The notes below the pieces were generated by a model that saw nothing but the letters and a program-made list of their open reading frames with translations, was not told the DNA's origin and did not search any database. A stretch of DNA of 64,000 nt, taken from assembly GCA_025765615.1 (NCBI GenBank), contig JAIVFJ010000009.1, positions 1 through 64,000 of the forward strand, given 5' to 3'. The stretch comes from Zopfochytrium polystomum (taxonomy: Eukaryota > Chytridiomycota > Chytridiomycetes > Chytridiales > Chytridiaceae). The position numbers were made by a program, and so were the translations under genes. Every line of letters begins with the position of its first letter. Within the stretch, counting starts at the first letter, position 1. Of the stretch, positions 45,106 to 58,119 are shown in pieces.

Positions 45106-45318
45106 GCCGATCGGTGTGTGTTTCTGCCCTGTTTGGTCTTTGCCGCTTTTGTCTTACTATGCAAGTTTCCAACGGGCGACAGAAGCACAAGGGAGACAGC
45201 TTGCTAATGCCAGAGCGCGGGTCCACAGCCCCGATTCAAGTTGCCATTGAAGAGCATATGGAGCACCAACTGAAGCTGCTCGTGCAAGGCCAGTAGTGTA
45301 TCACTTTGGTCCGAGCAT
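45106..45318. promoter_or_regulatory. Divergent intergenic region between PH-domain and P5B ATPase genes
   Basis: About 210 bp between the two candidate start codons, so shared promoter sequence is likely. No motif recognised. The ATPase start is uncertain, so the interval may be longer. Confidence 0.4.
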
Positions 45319-48300
45319 GTGAAGCCGACAGCTGTCCAGTTCGTCATTAACATCGAATGGGACGCTCATTGGAGGAAAGGAACCGGACTTCGACAATTTC
45401 ACCGTGGTGATTGTCGGCCCTATGCATCCGCCGTCCGCACCTACACAAGCTCGACGCCAACTAGAATCGACCGCCGCTGCAGCCGGGGCCGGCGCCCCCA
45501 AATCTTTACCCAACTTCACCATCCGATTGAGTACATTGCAATCACCGCGTTATCCTTCTCCTCCGCGCGTCTCCTTCTGTTCTACTCCGCGTCAGTCCTC
45601 AGTCTTGGTGTCCTGCCAATCGTCTGCAAGTACTACCCTCCGCTTTGGGCGTTTCTTGCACGTGCACCATGCTCGCACTTCCGGGACGCCGACTTCGTTC
45701 TGGTCCTATGCCGCGACGGGGCCTACCAGGAGATCCCGGTGGAGCGGATTATCTCGAAAATCCCGCTGGCTGTGGCCGGCGGCTTGGACATTGGACCAAC
45801 GACAAAGGATTCCGAGTTTGAAGTGGATGAATCAAACGGCGGCGTGAACGAGGAGGGTCCAGATTTGCACAGCAAACAGGCCGAACCCGGGCAGTGGGAG
45901 GAGGGCCGAAACGAGCAACGGCGACAAAGGTCTTTCACATTTTTCGAGTACAAGAAGCAGCGGTACGTATTCCGCGAGGGTACTAGCACGTTCCAGGTTT
46001 GTAGCTTGGCGAATTCGGTTCCGAATCGCGATTTGCTTACCACACAGAGCCTTTCGTGGGTGGGACCCATTCTCCAGCGCATGAGCTCGACGCTGAACAT
46101 TTCCGCGAGCGACATACATAACCTCCGACGCGGCATGCCCGGATCGGAAGCCCTTTCAATTCTTCAACGCAATGGTCCAAACACCATCGACGTTGATCCT
46201 GTACCAATATGGCAGCTCTTATACGACAAAACTCTGCACCCATTCTATCTTTTTCAAATAGCGTCCGTTATCATCTGTGAGGAATTCTTCTCAATGCACC
46301 TGGCGTGCCACGCTAAACAGCCTTTACTATTGATGCAAAAGGGACCTACGAGCTTTATTATCTGTATGCCATTCTCATCGCCGTAACCAGTTCTGCATCC
46401 GTCTTTTGGGAAATATACCTCACAAAGTACAATGAGACGACGCTCAGGGAATACATCGAGCCGGAATCATTTTGCACCGTTTTAAGAGACGGCGAGCCAA
46501 CCGTGATTTCGACGCATCACCTCGTCGTTGGCGACGCTGTACTTATTGACGAGGCCGCGGCGCCAGCAGTGGCAGACATGGTTCTGGTGCAAGGATCTTG
46601 CATCGTGGATGAAAGCTCTCTCACGGGAGAGAGTGTCCCAGTCGTAAAGTCTTCTTTGGACATTTACGACAGAGGGGAGGAAAGGTACCGACCTGAGGGT
46701 AGATTCAAAGATTGCACTATCTTTGGGGGATCCAAAATCGTTGAGGTTAAGCCCATGCCCTACGGATATAAACCGCAGGAAGGGGACTGCACACCTCGCG
46801 CGATAGGAATCGTTACTGCCACGGGATTCAACTCAACCAAAGGGGAGCTCTTTCGAAGTATTCTGTACCCAAATAGAATTGTAAGCTCCACCAACAGATT
46901 CTATGCGTCGGGCTGATAGCACTGACTTTCCCGACAGGATTTCAAGTTTTATAGAGACTCAGTTGCTTTCGTTGGTGTATTGGGAGTGATTGCCCTTATT
47001 GCCTTCATCAATCGCCTGGTCAAAGGGTGCGACGGGACACATTCGGTGAATTTGGATTAAAAGTGATTTTTAGGCTGTCAGAGGAGGACAGAGTTTTGAC
47101 GGTACTCATCACAGTCGCTCGATTTGATCACAATAGCGGGTGGGTTTTGCGAAAGTTTGAGCCTATTTGACGTCACTGACTGTTGCGACGTAGTACCACC
47201 GGCCTTACCCCTGGTGCTCACGGTTGGAGCGACCATGGCACTTCGAAGGCTGAAAAGCAAGGGTATTTTTTGTATATGTCCGGTATGCGAATACCCATCA
47301 TGTACCAGAAAGTAATCTGTGGCACCTTTGCGTCGTAAGGACCGAATCAACTACGCTGGTCGCATCGACACGTTTTGCTGGGATAAAACAGGCACTCTCA
47401 CGTCGAGTAAAGTTGAACTGCACGGTCTCGAGCCCTGCGAAAACCGTCGCCTCCTCGGACTCGCTCCGAGTTTCCGAAGCAGATATCGCGACGAGCAACC
47501 CACCACTTTCGAGGAAGCGACGGCGGTCTGCAACAGCTTAAGCAGCGTAAACGGTGAACTTGTCGGCAGCCCTATTGATCTCGAACTATTCCGCGCTGCC
47601 GCCGGCTGGACCCTCAACCAGCTTGCGGAGTCCGTAACGCTGAACGGCCGGGCCGTGCCAGTCCTCGCCCGCGCGGTCCCGCCAAAGCCCCGTCCGACGT
47701 CTTCCGCGCCATCTTCGGCGCGGACATCCATCGCGTCCCGACCATCTTCCGCGAGCCACCAACAGACCACGATGAGCCTCTCCGCTCACGATCCCTCCAT
47801 CCACGATCCCACCGCACTTCTAGTTCTCAGGAGGTTCCCGTTCGACGCGCAGCTGCAACGCGCATCGGTGGTGTACGCTGCAGACGACGGGACGGCGCGC
47901 CTGCGCGTCGCCGTCAAGGGCTCGCCGGAGGCCGTAAGGATTCTGTGCCGCCCCAACACGCTGCCGCTGGACTATTACGAGGCGGTATCCGGGTTTGCGG
48001 CGAGCGGCTTTTACGTGCTTGCTGTAGCGAGCCGGGACGTGGACGCTTCGTGCCAGGCCGTATCTTCTAGTTCCCTGGCCGCTCCTGTAACGCCGAAAGG
48101 GGGGCGGAGGAAGCCGGGTGGTGGGGTGGGAGTCGGAGGCTCTGCGCGTCGGGGGTCTCGATCACATTTGCAGGAGTCCGCGAAGACACCGGACCTTTTC
48201 GTTGGGTCAGTGGGGGATCTTTGCCGAGAGCAAGTCGAGCGAGATTTGAAGTTCGAGGGGTTTGCCGTCTTCAAAAATCCTCTGAAGGCAGACAGTGCGG

Positions 48301-51017
48301 CAACCATCGCCGTCTTGAAAGACGCCAATATTCAAAACGTTATTATGTAAGTTTATCGGTATTTTGCAAGATGGTATGGTCGAGCTGATGAGTTTGACTG
48401 ACGATTTCACGTATCCTGGCGATAGTACTGGCGACAGTGCAATGACAGCCATCAGCGTCGCTCGTGACCTCGAACTATGCAGAGATGTCTTACTGGTCGA
48501 CGTGTTCGAACGAGGCCTCGGCGTGCGGCTGCTCCCGCTTGAGGCAGCAAAGAAGTCTCCGCAATCTTCGACTTTTCCCACGGCAGTCGCGGCAGCAAAC
48601 ACAAGTGAAACAGAGAGCACAACCTCATCTTTGACTCGCCAGCGACCGCGCAGTGCAACCCTTCATAGTTCCATGGACCAGCTTGCTTTGCCAGCCGCAA
48701 ACTCTCATCGAAACGTTCAAAGGAGTCGCAAGCTTTCTGTATCTGAATCAGCCAAGACAAGCAACTGCCTTAACGCGGAGCCTGTGGCTCCTCGAGCTCC
48801 CGAGCCTGCCAACCGCGAACTGGCAAAAAACCGGAACGAGGCCGTGCCCCGTGTCTTTGTCCCACTTGCGGATATGGAATCCGATAGGGACTATGACGCT
48901 GGCAAGCGCGGCAGCGGCTGGGGACGGAGCCAGAGTGGACGGCACCTTTCGGCTTCTTGTGATAACCTTGGCGCTGGCGGGGTTGGCGTTAACGATACAG
49001 GAAATGCCGGTGGCGGTGGCGGTAGTGCATTAGGTCGCCGCAGCAGCCGGTCGGGTAGCCTCCTGCTATCTACGTCACGGCTGGCGAACGGGCCACGTGG
49101 CGGTGTACCAAGCGTCGGAAGCGGAGCCACGAACAAACTTGCGACATTTCCTTTAAGCGAACTGGGTCGCTTGTACGCAAGTTTGCAGCCGGGTAGCGCT
49201 GAAATCGTGGTCACGGGTGCAGCACTCGAAGTGCTCGTCAATTCGAGTAGTGACAGTGGCGCTGGGGGAGGGATTCTCATGGTTGGTGAGCACAAGGTCG
49301 ATGACGCTTTTTTGGATTGGGTCATTGGGAAGACCAGAGTATTTGCAAGGGCCAGACCGGATCAAAAGAGCTGGATTGTAAGGAGGCTGATGGGAATTGG
49401 TCGGCATGTCGGGATGTGCGGAGACGGTTGGTGTGTCAGTTCTCTCTTCTGTGTGTTCACGGCGTGCTTTCCTCGCAGGCGCCAACGATACTGGAGCATT
49501 GAAGGCTGCACACGTCGGCCTGGCCCTCTCCGAAGCAGAAGCCTCGATAGTTGCTCCGTTCACGTCCGTTCGGAAAAGAGTGTCAGATGTGCCAGCTTTA
49601 CTGGCCGAGGGACGTTGCGCACTTGAAACAAGCTTTATGGCGTTCAAGGTGGGATGTTTGTCGAGACGGCGAATGAAACTAACTCGTGTTTATCTTCCGG
49701 AAGTACATGTTCATGTATCCCATCGTTCAACTCTACCTTGCAGCAATTGTTAATCAGCTCGGATCTGGCCTATCGGGAACTGAGTTCCTATTTGACGACA
49801 CTTTTGTGGTTCTCGTCCTTGCACTTCTCATGCTGCGGACTGGCCCGTCCGCGCGGCTCATTCGCGACCGGCCCACTGACACACTCTTTTCGCCACTCAT
49901 CACCGTAAGCCTCGGGGGCCACGTCATCTTGTGTTTGTCCTTTTTCGCAATCAACCTGATTGCCGTGGCCGAGCAGCCTTGGTTCTGCTCTGCCTTCACT
50001 GCAGTAAGCGGCGTCGACCCTTTCCACTCCTGGTCTCCTTTGAACGCGTCTGCACCAAGCGCCTCGACCTACCCGTGCTATCCGATCGATCCAGCTCTCG
50101 ACACAATCGACTCGGTCCTCGTCGCGAGCTATGAATCTACCTACGCCTGGCTCTTTACACACCTTCAATTCGCCATCCTCGCCCTCGCGTTCGCCGCGGG
50201 CTCCGTTCCCCCACGGCACCGCAAGCCACTGCACACCCACCTCTCCTTTCTCGCGTACTGGCTCACAATTGTGGTAGTCATGGTTCTGCTTATCCTGTCG
50301 CCGGACGCCGCCTCCCCGCGCTCCTTTGTCTCCCGCCTGTTCTCCCTGCGCTTCCCTGACCCTGACTGGCGTCCTGTCCCGCCTCCCGCAGCCGAAGGCG
50401 GGACTGTCGAGACAACCGCCACAGTCACTGTATCTGAGGAAGGCGTCGCGACGGTCGCGATTGCAGTCGTCAACCTCGCTGCCTGCCTATTGTGGGAGAT
50501 TGGCTTTGTGGACCGCGTCGTGCGGCGGTGGGTGGAGAGGCGCGAGGCGGCAGACGCCGAGACGCGCGAACGTCGCACGTGGCGTCGGGTCGCGGGGTGG
50601 GACGGGGAGATGGCGGCCGTCAGCGAGCTGGTGCGTGGCGTCCTGCGGGATCGGTCGACAGCAGCGGCGGCGGCGGCGGCCGTCTCGTCGTCCGCCCGGT
50701 CTGTCGGGGGTGCGGCTGGCACGGGCACAAGCAGCTTTGCGGCAGAGTCGGCGGACGCGTTTGAACGAATGGAGGAGGACGTCGAAAGCGCAGCGCTGGG
50801 GCGTAGCTCCGCCATGGGGGCGCGCGGGATGGACTTGGCGGCGGCGATGCAGGTCGCGCGGTCCTGGGGCGACCTGACCGCCGAGGACGGCGCCAACATG
50901 GGCCGCATGAGCGGGTGGCGGCGAATGACTAGCCCCACAGTGGGCGCTCTTCCTGATCTTGAGACCGGCAGGCCACCAGGGCGGGAGTCCCGTTACAACG
51001 AGTATTCAGACAGATGA
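45319..51017 (+). CDS. P5B-type ATPase (Ypk9/ATP13A2-like)
   Basis: Nine exons fit, with introns 46277-46341, 46881-46937, 47027-47073, 47140-47193, 47283-47339, 48347-48425, 49427-49478 and 49649-49703. P-type motifs in order: [13 protein letters not shown] (A domain, about 46,620), VPPALP in M4 (the P5B signature; P5A enzymes have PPELP), DKTGTLT with the phosphorylated Asp at 47382, AVKGSPEAV (N domain), [15 protein letters not shown] (spanning an intron) and [17 protein letters not shown]-terminal membrane helices follow ([30 protein letters not shown]). P5B pumps sit in vacuolar/late endosomal membranes; ATP13A2 exports polyamines. There are long low-complexity inserts around the N and P domains and a cytosolic Ala/Arg-rich tail. 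One extra base near 47,116 shifts VLITV against LDLITIA. The N-terminal frame before [20 protein letters not shown] is uncertain; a second frame ([16 protein letters not shown]) may be the real start. It overlaps the first Met of the RecQ4 frame. Confidence 0.85.
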
Positions 51018-54000
51018 ATGTTCGCCAAAAATCAACGACTGGGAATGATGGTGGTGGTTACAGTAATAATAATAAAACGGTGTTCATCCGCCTTTTGTCT
51101 CCTTGTCTTTTGTGCCTTGTTTCAGGTGGAAACGGACCAAAAGACGAAACGAGATTTCCGGACAACACGGACCGGCCCGCAGCAACAACGGCGGCGATGG
51201 CAATGCCAGCACCGACGATGGCTACGGCGGTCACGACGATGACCGTTCTGGTAGACGCTGTTGATCGAGAGGGCGGCGGCGCACCAGTCACGCCAAAGGC
51301 TAGCATCGCCACTACGACCACGACTGCCATCGCCACAACCGATGCCGCCCGGAAACTGAAGCAGAGATTGAAGGCGTGGGAGGCAAAGTTCGCGACCAAG
51401 TACGGCAGGCCGCCCACTCGCGAAGACGTCAAAAGCTATCCCGACGTTCAGGCGAAGTACATCGAGTACAGCAGACTCAAAAAGACGGCCGTGGAGGGCC
51501 GACCCGCCTTATCACCTTATCGCGGAGGTGCTAGCAATCGTACCGGCAATGGGAGCCGGCCTGCCAACTCCAGGGCACAAACTCCCTCCAAAAGGGTAAT
51601 CGCTGCAAATTCAGCTAGCGGCTCTGCTGCCGGCGGGGTCGAATCCCCTCGGAAGGCTTCATATGTGAAGTCTCCTCTGGCATCAATGTTTGCGCGTGGC
51701 AGAACTCCCATCAGCAAGCTCCGAGCGCTCAAACGCACGGCAGTCGCGGCGAATCCAGCAGGGCCGACAAGAACAAATACGTCAATCGAGGACCTTTTGG
51801 GGAAAGGGCTGAGCGGCCAGAGTCCTTCAACAGAAAAAATTGCGTCCTCGCCCTTTCGTCAATCACCTCTTCACCGTCACACAGCCAACGCGCCAGCTGC
51901 GGACGATGATCCAATTCATCAAAGTCCCCTGAAGCGATTTACACCACGTTCTGTTCAGTCACTGGAACTTCGCTTTGATCAGAGTGAGAAGTCTCCTTTG
52001 ACATCTCGACACGCGGAAAGTAGTTTGGAGGCACAGCCACTCGAGCATCGCAAACGTAACAGCGAAGAGGACAAAGCGGTTGATCACATCCGGCGGAACC
52101 GAAGCTCAGTCAAAATAGAGAGCGGTGCGGACGCGGTTCCGTTGAATGAAGCTGGAAAACCACCTCTCCCAACTTCCGGACCGTTTAATGCAAATCTGAA
52201 TCGGTCTTACGCGCCGTCGAGGTCCCTAACCGAAGCGGCTCTCGAATTCGACACTGAGCTCCACGATGATCGCGCAACAAACTCCAGCGATCTCAGACGC
52301 CTTATTGGTGGAAAATATGCGTTCTCAGACCGATTGCGTGACTTGCAAGAGACGGATCTCGAAGTGCCCGATTCTGTGGAGCCAGACAGGTTTGCTGCCC
52401 TTGAATAATCCAATGCCTACTGAGACCGATTTCAGAGGCTTTGATTTGTTAGTACAAACGTACCAGAGCACAGAGAGGTAGAAATTGATCTTGGGCATTG
52501 GGCGACAAAATAACAAGTGCCTCCATACAGATTCCAACAGCCGGTGCGCAAGTTTTCGGAGGACGACGTAATTCCACCGAACAGCCTCGCACACCTCCGC
52601 AGTGCACCCCGCCGAACAGCATCATTCACATTTTCTCTCGCGTCGTTTCAAGTAGATGAGGAGGAGCTTGAACAAGCGGCAAGTATTGACTACCGTGCCG
52701 AACTAGACCCACTCGAAACTAGAGCCGATTCCAGGGGCGACGACGGTGCTGAGGCTGAAGATGCTCGCGGCTCTCCAGGCGAAGGAAGTGGAGCTCAAGA
52801 GGCTGAAGACGCGATCGAGACGCCGGAGGCGTCCGGAAGAAAGGGACCACGACGCAAGCGCTTACCAAATAAGGTGAAAGTTACCAAGGCGATGAAAGTC
52901 GCCTCCCAAGATTTTAGTGCGAACGTGAAAGCAGCGGGGAAAGGCCATATGGGCGGATCCGATAGTGATAAAGATGCAGCTACAGTTACTTTCGGTCCAC
53001 CAAAAAAATCCGTGCCAGTAGAGTTGGACCTTGAGTCTGAAGCTAAGTCAAGAAATGAACGGACATCGTTGTTAAAAGGAGAAAAAACTGTCCTCATAAC
53101 TGATCGACCGAGACGGAAAGCCGCCATGGCTGCTCGAGGCAAATCCATGGAAGGTGCCAGCGAAGAAAGTTCTTGTGACAGTGGATCACCATACAAAGGA
53201 AGCCCATCGCCAGCATCAAAATCAGCAGACACTCCCAACTCCCAAGAGCAACCAGAGGAAGGGCCAGCCGCAGAGTCTAAAAGGAGGAAACAACCGTCTC
53301 GCAACTCGAAGGCAATTGTTGATAAAGACCGCAAGCAGGTGGAGCCAGCAGAGCAAACGGTTTGGTTGCAAGACCAAGCCATGTGATCCTCTTGACCTAA
53401 CAACAGTCGCTTGCTCTAGGTCGTTTCAACAAAGAAGAGGAAGACAGCTCAGTCGGAAGGTATTCTGCACTATCAACATTGTTTTACCAATACGCATTTC
53501 TGCTCTCTCCAGGATTGCCTACCAAGCGTCGACGAACAACAGCGTCCACGTCTGAAAAAGATGCCAACGGATGGACCAGCGCTGCGAAGGGGGCCGCCCG
53601 AGGATTCGACGGTAAGGAGAAGCCATCGCATTAACACGGATTCCAACAAAAATGAACAAGGAATCGGGAGTAACAACTTCCGAGCTATGCGGCTTCAAAA
53701 AGCGCGGTTCAGCAAAGGTGGGACCGGAGGGCGGTTCAGCCGATTCAATCAGGTTGCAAGGTAGTATTTTTTCACAATTTGTTGGAGGTGAGTGCTAAAG
53801 TTATTACCGACAGGACATACAACCACAATCGGCCTTCTGGACGAACTGGTGGAAAGGATTACAGTACCGAGAACCCCTGGCAGGAATCGCCCATCGTAGA
53901 CGAACCAGTTGAGGGCGATGGTGATGAAGCCGCAGTTGGAGAAGACATCGAGTTCATCGTGCAAAACGAACACGACTCGCTAGAAAGTGATGCTGAGAGG

Positions 54001-57000
54001 TGAGAGGACTCAGAAACACCACCGTTGCTCAGATAAGTCCAGGCTGTGCCAGGTTGATCCATTGTTCTTCGAGCCGAGACGATCTTACAAGGTGGATCTA
54101 TTGAAGGCATTAAAAGCTCTCACTGGATTGACTTCTTTTCGCGAAGGTTCTCAATTTCGCGAAAACTCATGAGCATTTGCTTACCAAAGTTCAGGTCAAT
54201 TGCAAACAATTAAACGGATTCTGGAGCGGAAGTCAACCATTCTGGTTCTTCCAACCGGTAACTATTCAATTCGTTCAGCTCACAGTCGACCTCACTCATC
54301 CAAATCTAGGCGGTGGGAAATCCCTTTGCTACCAATTGCCGGCTTTCATTCTTCGGTCAATCGCGAAAAGAACGTCTATGAAAATGCTTATCCTTGTTGT
54401 CTCGCCAATGATATCCCTGATGCAAGATCAAATGCGCTGCCTCCCCAAAAAGCTGGTTGGCGGTTGTTTGAGCAGTTCTTCGGTTTGTGAACAATCGATG
54501 CAGTTTTGGTCATCAATGAGCTAAGAATCCCGCCAGGCAACGGAGACAAAAAGATTGATGGAACAGCTGCGTTGTGACTCTATCGATGTGCTTTTTGCGT
54601 CTCCTGAACGGTTGCAGACTCAAGGATTCCACGATCTCGTGATTAATGGCGGCATTTCCCCAGTTCCCCTTGTCTGCATTGACGAAGTCCACTGTCTAAC
54701 GGAATGGTCTCACAACTTTCGGTATGAATTGCAGATCCTTCTCTCCGGCGGCCCGTGCCGGCAGGGCTCGGCAAGCGCTCTAACGACCGTTTGTCTCGCA
54801 GGACCTCCTATTTATCCCTCACCGCCATACTGAAAGAGCTTTTAAACACCCCATGCATCCTCGGACTTACCGGAACGGCAACGCTTCAGGCACGAAACGC
54901 CATTTGTGAAATGCTGCATCTGCAGCCAAGTGCACTTGTCTGTAACAACTCGATTCGGCACAATCTTCGACTTTCTGTATCGAGAACTTCGGGATCGGAG
55001 TCCCGGTAAGCAAGCAACGATCTCAAGATTCTTTCCGACTTATTTGATCTTATTACAGCGAAGAGGAACTCTTGGCGTTACTTAACACTCCAATCATGTC
55101 CAACTTGAATTCAATTATCGTGTACACGATGTTTCAGGTTTGTTAGAAACTGAGAGGTTTCATGCGCTGAGCGATTTGAAAAAGAATCAAGCAGATGGAC
55201 TTGCAAGCTTCCTTCGCGTTCGCGGGTTCGATGCTGATAGTTATCATGCGGGAAAATCTTCGGAGGAGCGCGCCATCATCCAGCGAAGATTCATGGGCAG
55301 TCGCTTGCGCATTATCGTTGCGACCGTTGCTTTCGGCCTCGGAATAAACAAGAAAGATGTTAGGAGTGTAATTCATTTTAACATGCCCAAATCGTTGGAG
55401 AACTACGTGCAGGTGCGCAGTCGCTCTCTTCGCTCTCAAAAATAACATTTCGCTGAAAGGAAATCGGCAGGTCTGGGCGCGATGGCTATCCCGCTTACTG
55501 TCATGCTTTTTTGAGCGCAGAGGACTACATCAAGCACCGAAGCTTTGCATTTAGCGAGGGAGTGGATGAGCCTAACGTGTGGCGATTTGTTTTGCGTATC
55601 TTGGGTCGGCACAGCAATGCACCATCACCAGGATCGGCTGCAGTCACGACCAGAAGTGGTGTGCAACTAGGATATGTCGGCGGAGTGCTGAACGCGCTGG
55701 TGCCAATAAAAGAAACAGAAGTGGAGCTGGACATGAAGGAGAACGTACTTTCCACATTGCTAAGTTACATGGACGCTCACAGCGCCCGTCCGCTGCGCGT
55801 CATGCCTGGTGAGTCGCGTGTGCTTTTCGAAGTGCTTCTGCGGAACATATCTGATTCTTTGCTCGAAGCTGTTGTCGGCAGATACGCCGTTCACTTCACT
55901 AAAACAGCCGCTAGCAAGTTGGCGGAAGAAGACAAGATTGTTGCTTCGATATTGGAGGTTGGAGAAGTCGGAGCCAAGGGCCGTTATTCGTTCAATGCGA
56001 TGGAGGTGAGTACCAACGACCGAAGGTGCTTGCGTGAACTCTTCGTTTCAAGGTCTGCTCCAAGCTGGATATGAACCCAAGTACTCTCATGATCCACATT
56101 GTTCAATTGAAAGTAAGCACACGGCTGTCTTTCACAAAACAAGCTGACAGCATGGCGTTCAAGAAACGACGAGAAATCCAGTATGAGGCGCTCTCCCAAG
56201 CATTTCATGTCGAGCTCTGCTATAAGCACGATGCTGACCCCGATGGAGAGCAACTGGAAGCATTGCGTAAAGAACTTGTTAATCGCATGGATGATTTGGA
56301 GCTATCCCGCGTTGCAAAGCTTGACCAACTGTACGAAACACTATCAGGACCTTCCTATCCGGGAATTGCTCAGATACAACATCTTCACCGGCCCAGTAAA
56401 CCCGTAGAGCAAGCCATTGACGAAGAAGATGCCATTTTTTCGGACGCTGAGGGTGATGAGCAACACACTGGAGAGACATCCAGAAGCGAAGAGGTCGCAG
56501 CATCCGCAGAGAAAGAGGCAACATTGAAGCTGGCCATCCAGGATTATTTTGAAACGAATCGTGGTCAGGTTGAATCCCCACCGGCTGGGGGCCTGGCTCG
56601 GTGGGGTTTTCGAGATCCAGATCTTGTTGAGCGGGCGCGCAATTGGTATGTTTTGTTTCACCATTATTGTGTGCAAGTGACAATGATATCTGTTCAGCAA
56701 AAATACTCTGGCCATTGATTTAAGGCATTTCATTAGTCAGAACTCGGGTGTCCTGACGACTGGTGAGTTTTCTCCTCACTCTCTCGATGAGCCCTCCAAA
56801 GACTTTCAAAAACAAACTTGATGAACCAAAATTATTTGCAGGTCGAAGTATTGCAAGGATCTTCCACGGAATATCCAGTCCCAAGTTTCCCGCTTACGAA
56901 TGGTTTGCTGTCGCGCCAGATTTCTGCCTCTGTGCTCACTTGTTTGATTAGGTACAAAAACGAAGCGTGGAACTCGTACTCGCACGTGAATTTCGGAGAG

Positions 57001-57060
57001 ATCGTGAAACAGGCAGGGAAAGTCTTGGCCGAGTTTAAAGCCAAAGCCGCGTTGAAATGA
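51014..57060 (+). CDS. RecQ4-type DNA helicase with Sld2-like N-terminus
   Basis: The N-terminal region contains RKLKQRLKAWEAKFATKYGR then PPTREDVKSYPDVQAKYIEY (about 51,349-51,485), the Sld2 / RECQL4 N-terminal motif that binds the replication initiator Dpb11/TopBP1. A long disordered middle follows, then NNFRAMRLQKARFSKGG, a patch seen in RecQ4 proteins. The helicase starts at FFEPRRSYKVDLLKAL. Walker A is PTGGGKSLCYQLP, spliced across an intron, and the DEVHC box is at 54,681 followed by TEWSHNFR (intron 54722-54801) and TSYLSL, a RecQ4 hallmark. Later come ILGLTGTAT, SYHAGKSSEERA, VATVAFGLGINKKDVR, NMPKSLENYVQEIGRSGRDG and the C-terminal SIARIFHGISSPKFPAYEW. Apparent stops inside are explained by introns of about 45-90 nt. 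Several Met codons could start it (51014, 51197, 51203); 51014 overlaps the ATPase stop. Acts at replication origins and in DNA repair by family. Confidence 0.85.
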
Positions 57061-57342
57061 GCCCGTTTTCTCCTTGATTCTACACTTTACTGTAACGGAA
57101 TTATAATATATATACACGAGTCCCCGTCTGCTCTTTGCGAAGATGAGAGGGAGTGGGGCTTAGGTGGGCCTCTCACCTTTCTGAATCGCGATCGCCGGGA
57201 AAAATGCAGCGGTGACTCTGCAGGTCAACAATTTCTTTTCCTTGTTTTGTCGGCGCTTATACTGCATTCCGTATTACTATTGGCAGTCCGTTCTGACTCG
57301 GCTTCGATGCCACAAGCCTGAACAAACTTGTAATTGCCTGTT

Positions 57343-58119
57343 CCTCTGACAATAAATACTAATGCCCCCAGCTGTCCCTATTAATCATTACTGCAACTCT
57401 AGAAGCCAAATAAATAGAACTGCAGTCCTATTCTATCATTCCATGCTAATGTATGCGAGCTCCAAGACTGGCCTGCTTTGAACACTCTAATTTTTTCAAA
57501 GTAAACTGGTCCCTGCTCAGTGTGCGAACCTGCGTGCGCTTCATGGCAGAAAGGGGGTTTGGTCCCGTCCACAGTGAAAAAGAACCTTTGCCATGAGGAA
57601 TCGCTCGCCTGCAACCCCCCAACCGCAGGCCCACTGGCAGAAAAACAGGTCCAAGGTCCAACTACGAGCTATTTAACTGCAACAACTTTAATGTACGCTA
57701 CTGGAACTCGAATTACTGCAGCTGCTTGCACCAGACTTGCCCTCCAGTCGTTCCTTGTTACAGGCTTTAAATGGTTCTCATTCCAATTCTACCGCCCAAA
57801 TGGACTCTGGATTGTTATTTATTGTCGCTATCTCCCTGTGTTGGGATTGGGTATTTGCGCGCCTGCTGCCTTCCTTGGATGTGGTAGCTGTGTTTCAGTC
57901 TCCCCTTCCAGGAATTGAACCCTAATTCCCTGTTACCCATAACAACCATGGTGGGCTTCTATCCCACCATTGAAAGTTGATAGGGCAGAAGTTTAAATGA
58001 CCTGTACGCCAGCACAGAGGGCCATGCGATCTGTTTCAACCAGTTTCTATGAATCACCCAAAGAACTTGAAAGGCTGAGGTCTGACGAGGTTGGTTTTTT
58101 ATCTAATAAATACCACCAC
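57343..58119 (-). pseudogene. 18S rRNA fragment, 3' portion (truncated, decayed)
   Basis: Read on the minus strand from 58119, it follows 18S rRNA from the conserved TATTTATTAGATAAAAAACC block through CTGCCCTATCAACTTTC, GGGAATTAGGGTTC, CTACCACATCCAAGGAAGG, GGAGGGCAAGTCTGGTGC, the 530 loop, ATTAAAGTTGTTGCAGTTAA, AAAAATTAGAGTGTTCAAAG and AATGATTAATAGGGACAG, then stops after TTGTCAGAGG at 57343, about half way along the gene. The 530 loop has changes not seen in working ribosomes (CTGCAG where CCGCGG is expected), so it is a dead copy. The part around 57,540-57,660 is strongly diverged. Its stop lies about 280 bp past the RecQ4 stop codon, in the opposite orientation. Confidence 0.9.
58115..58119. 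other. Target-site duplication, left copy
   Basis: ACCAC directly before the LTR terminus TGTTGA; identical to 59253-59257. Confidence 0.85.

Noticed and set aside
54475..54540. In-frame stop inside the RecQ4 helicase
   Set aside because: It lies inside an intron that starts GTTTGT after GGCLSSSS and ends at CCGCCAG before ATETKRLMEQL.
54722..54801. Apparent disruption after the DEVH box
   Set aside because: A normal GTATGA to CGCAG intron restores WSHNFR-TSYLSL.
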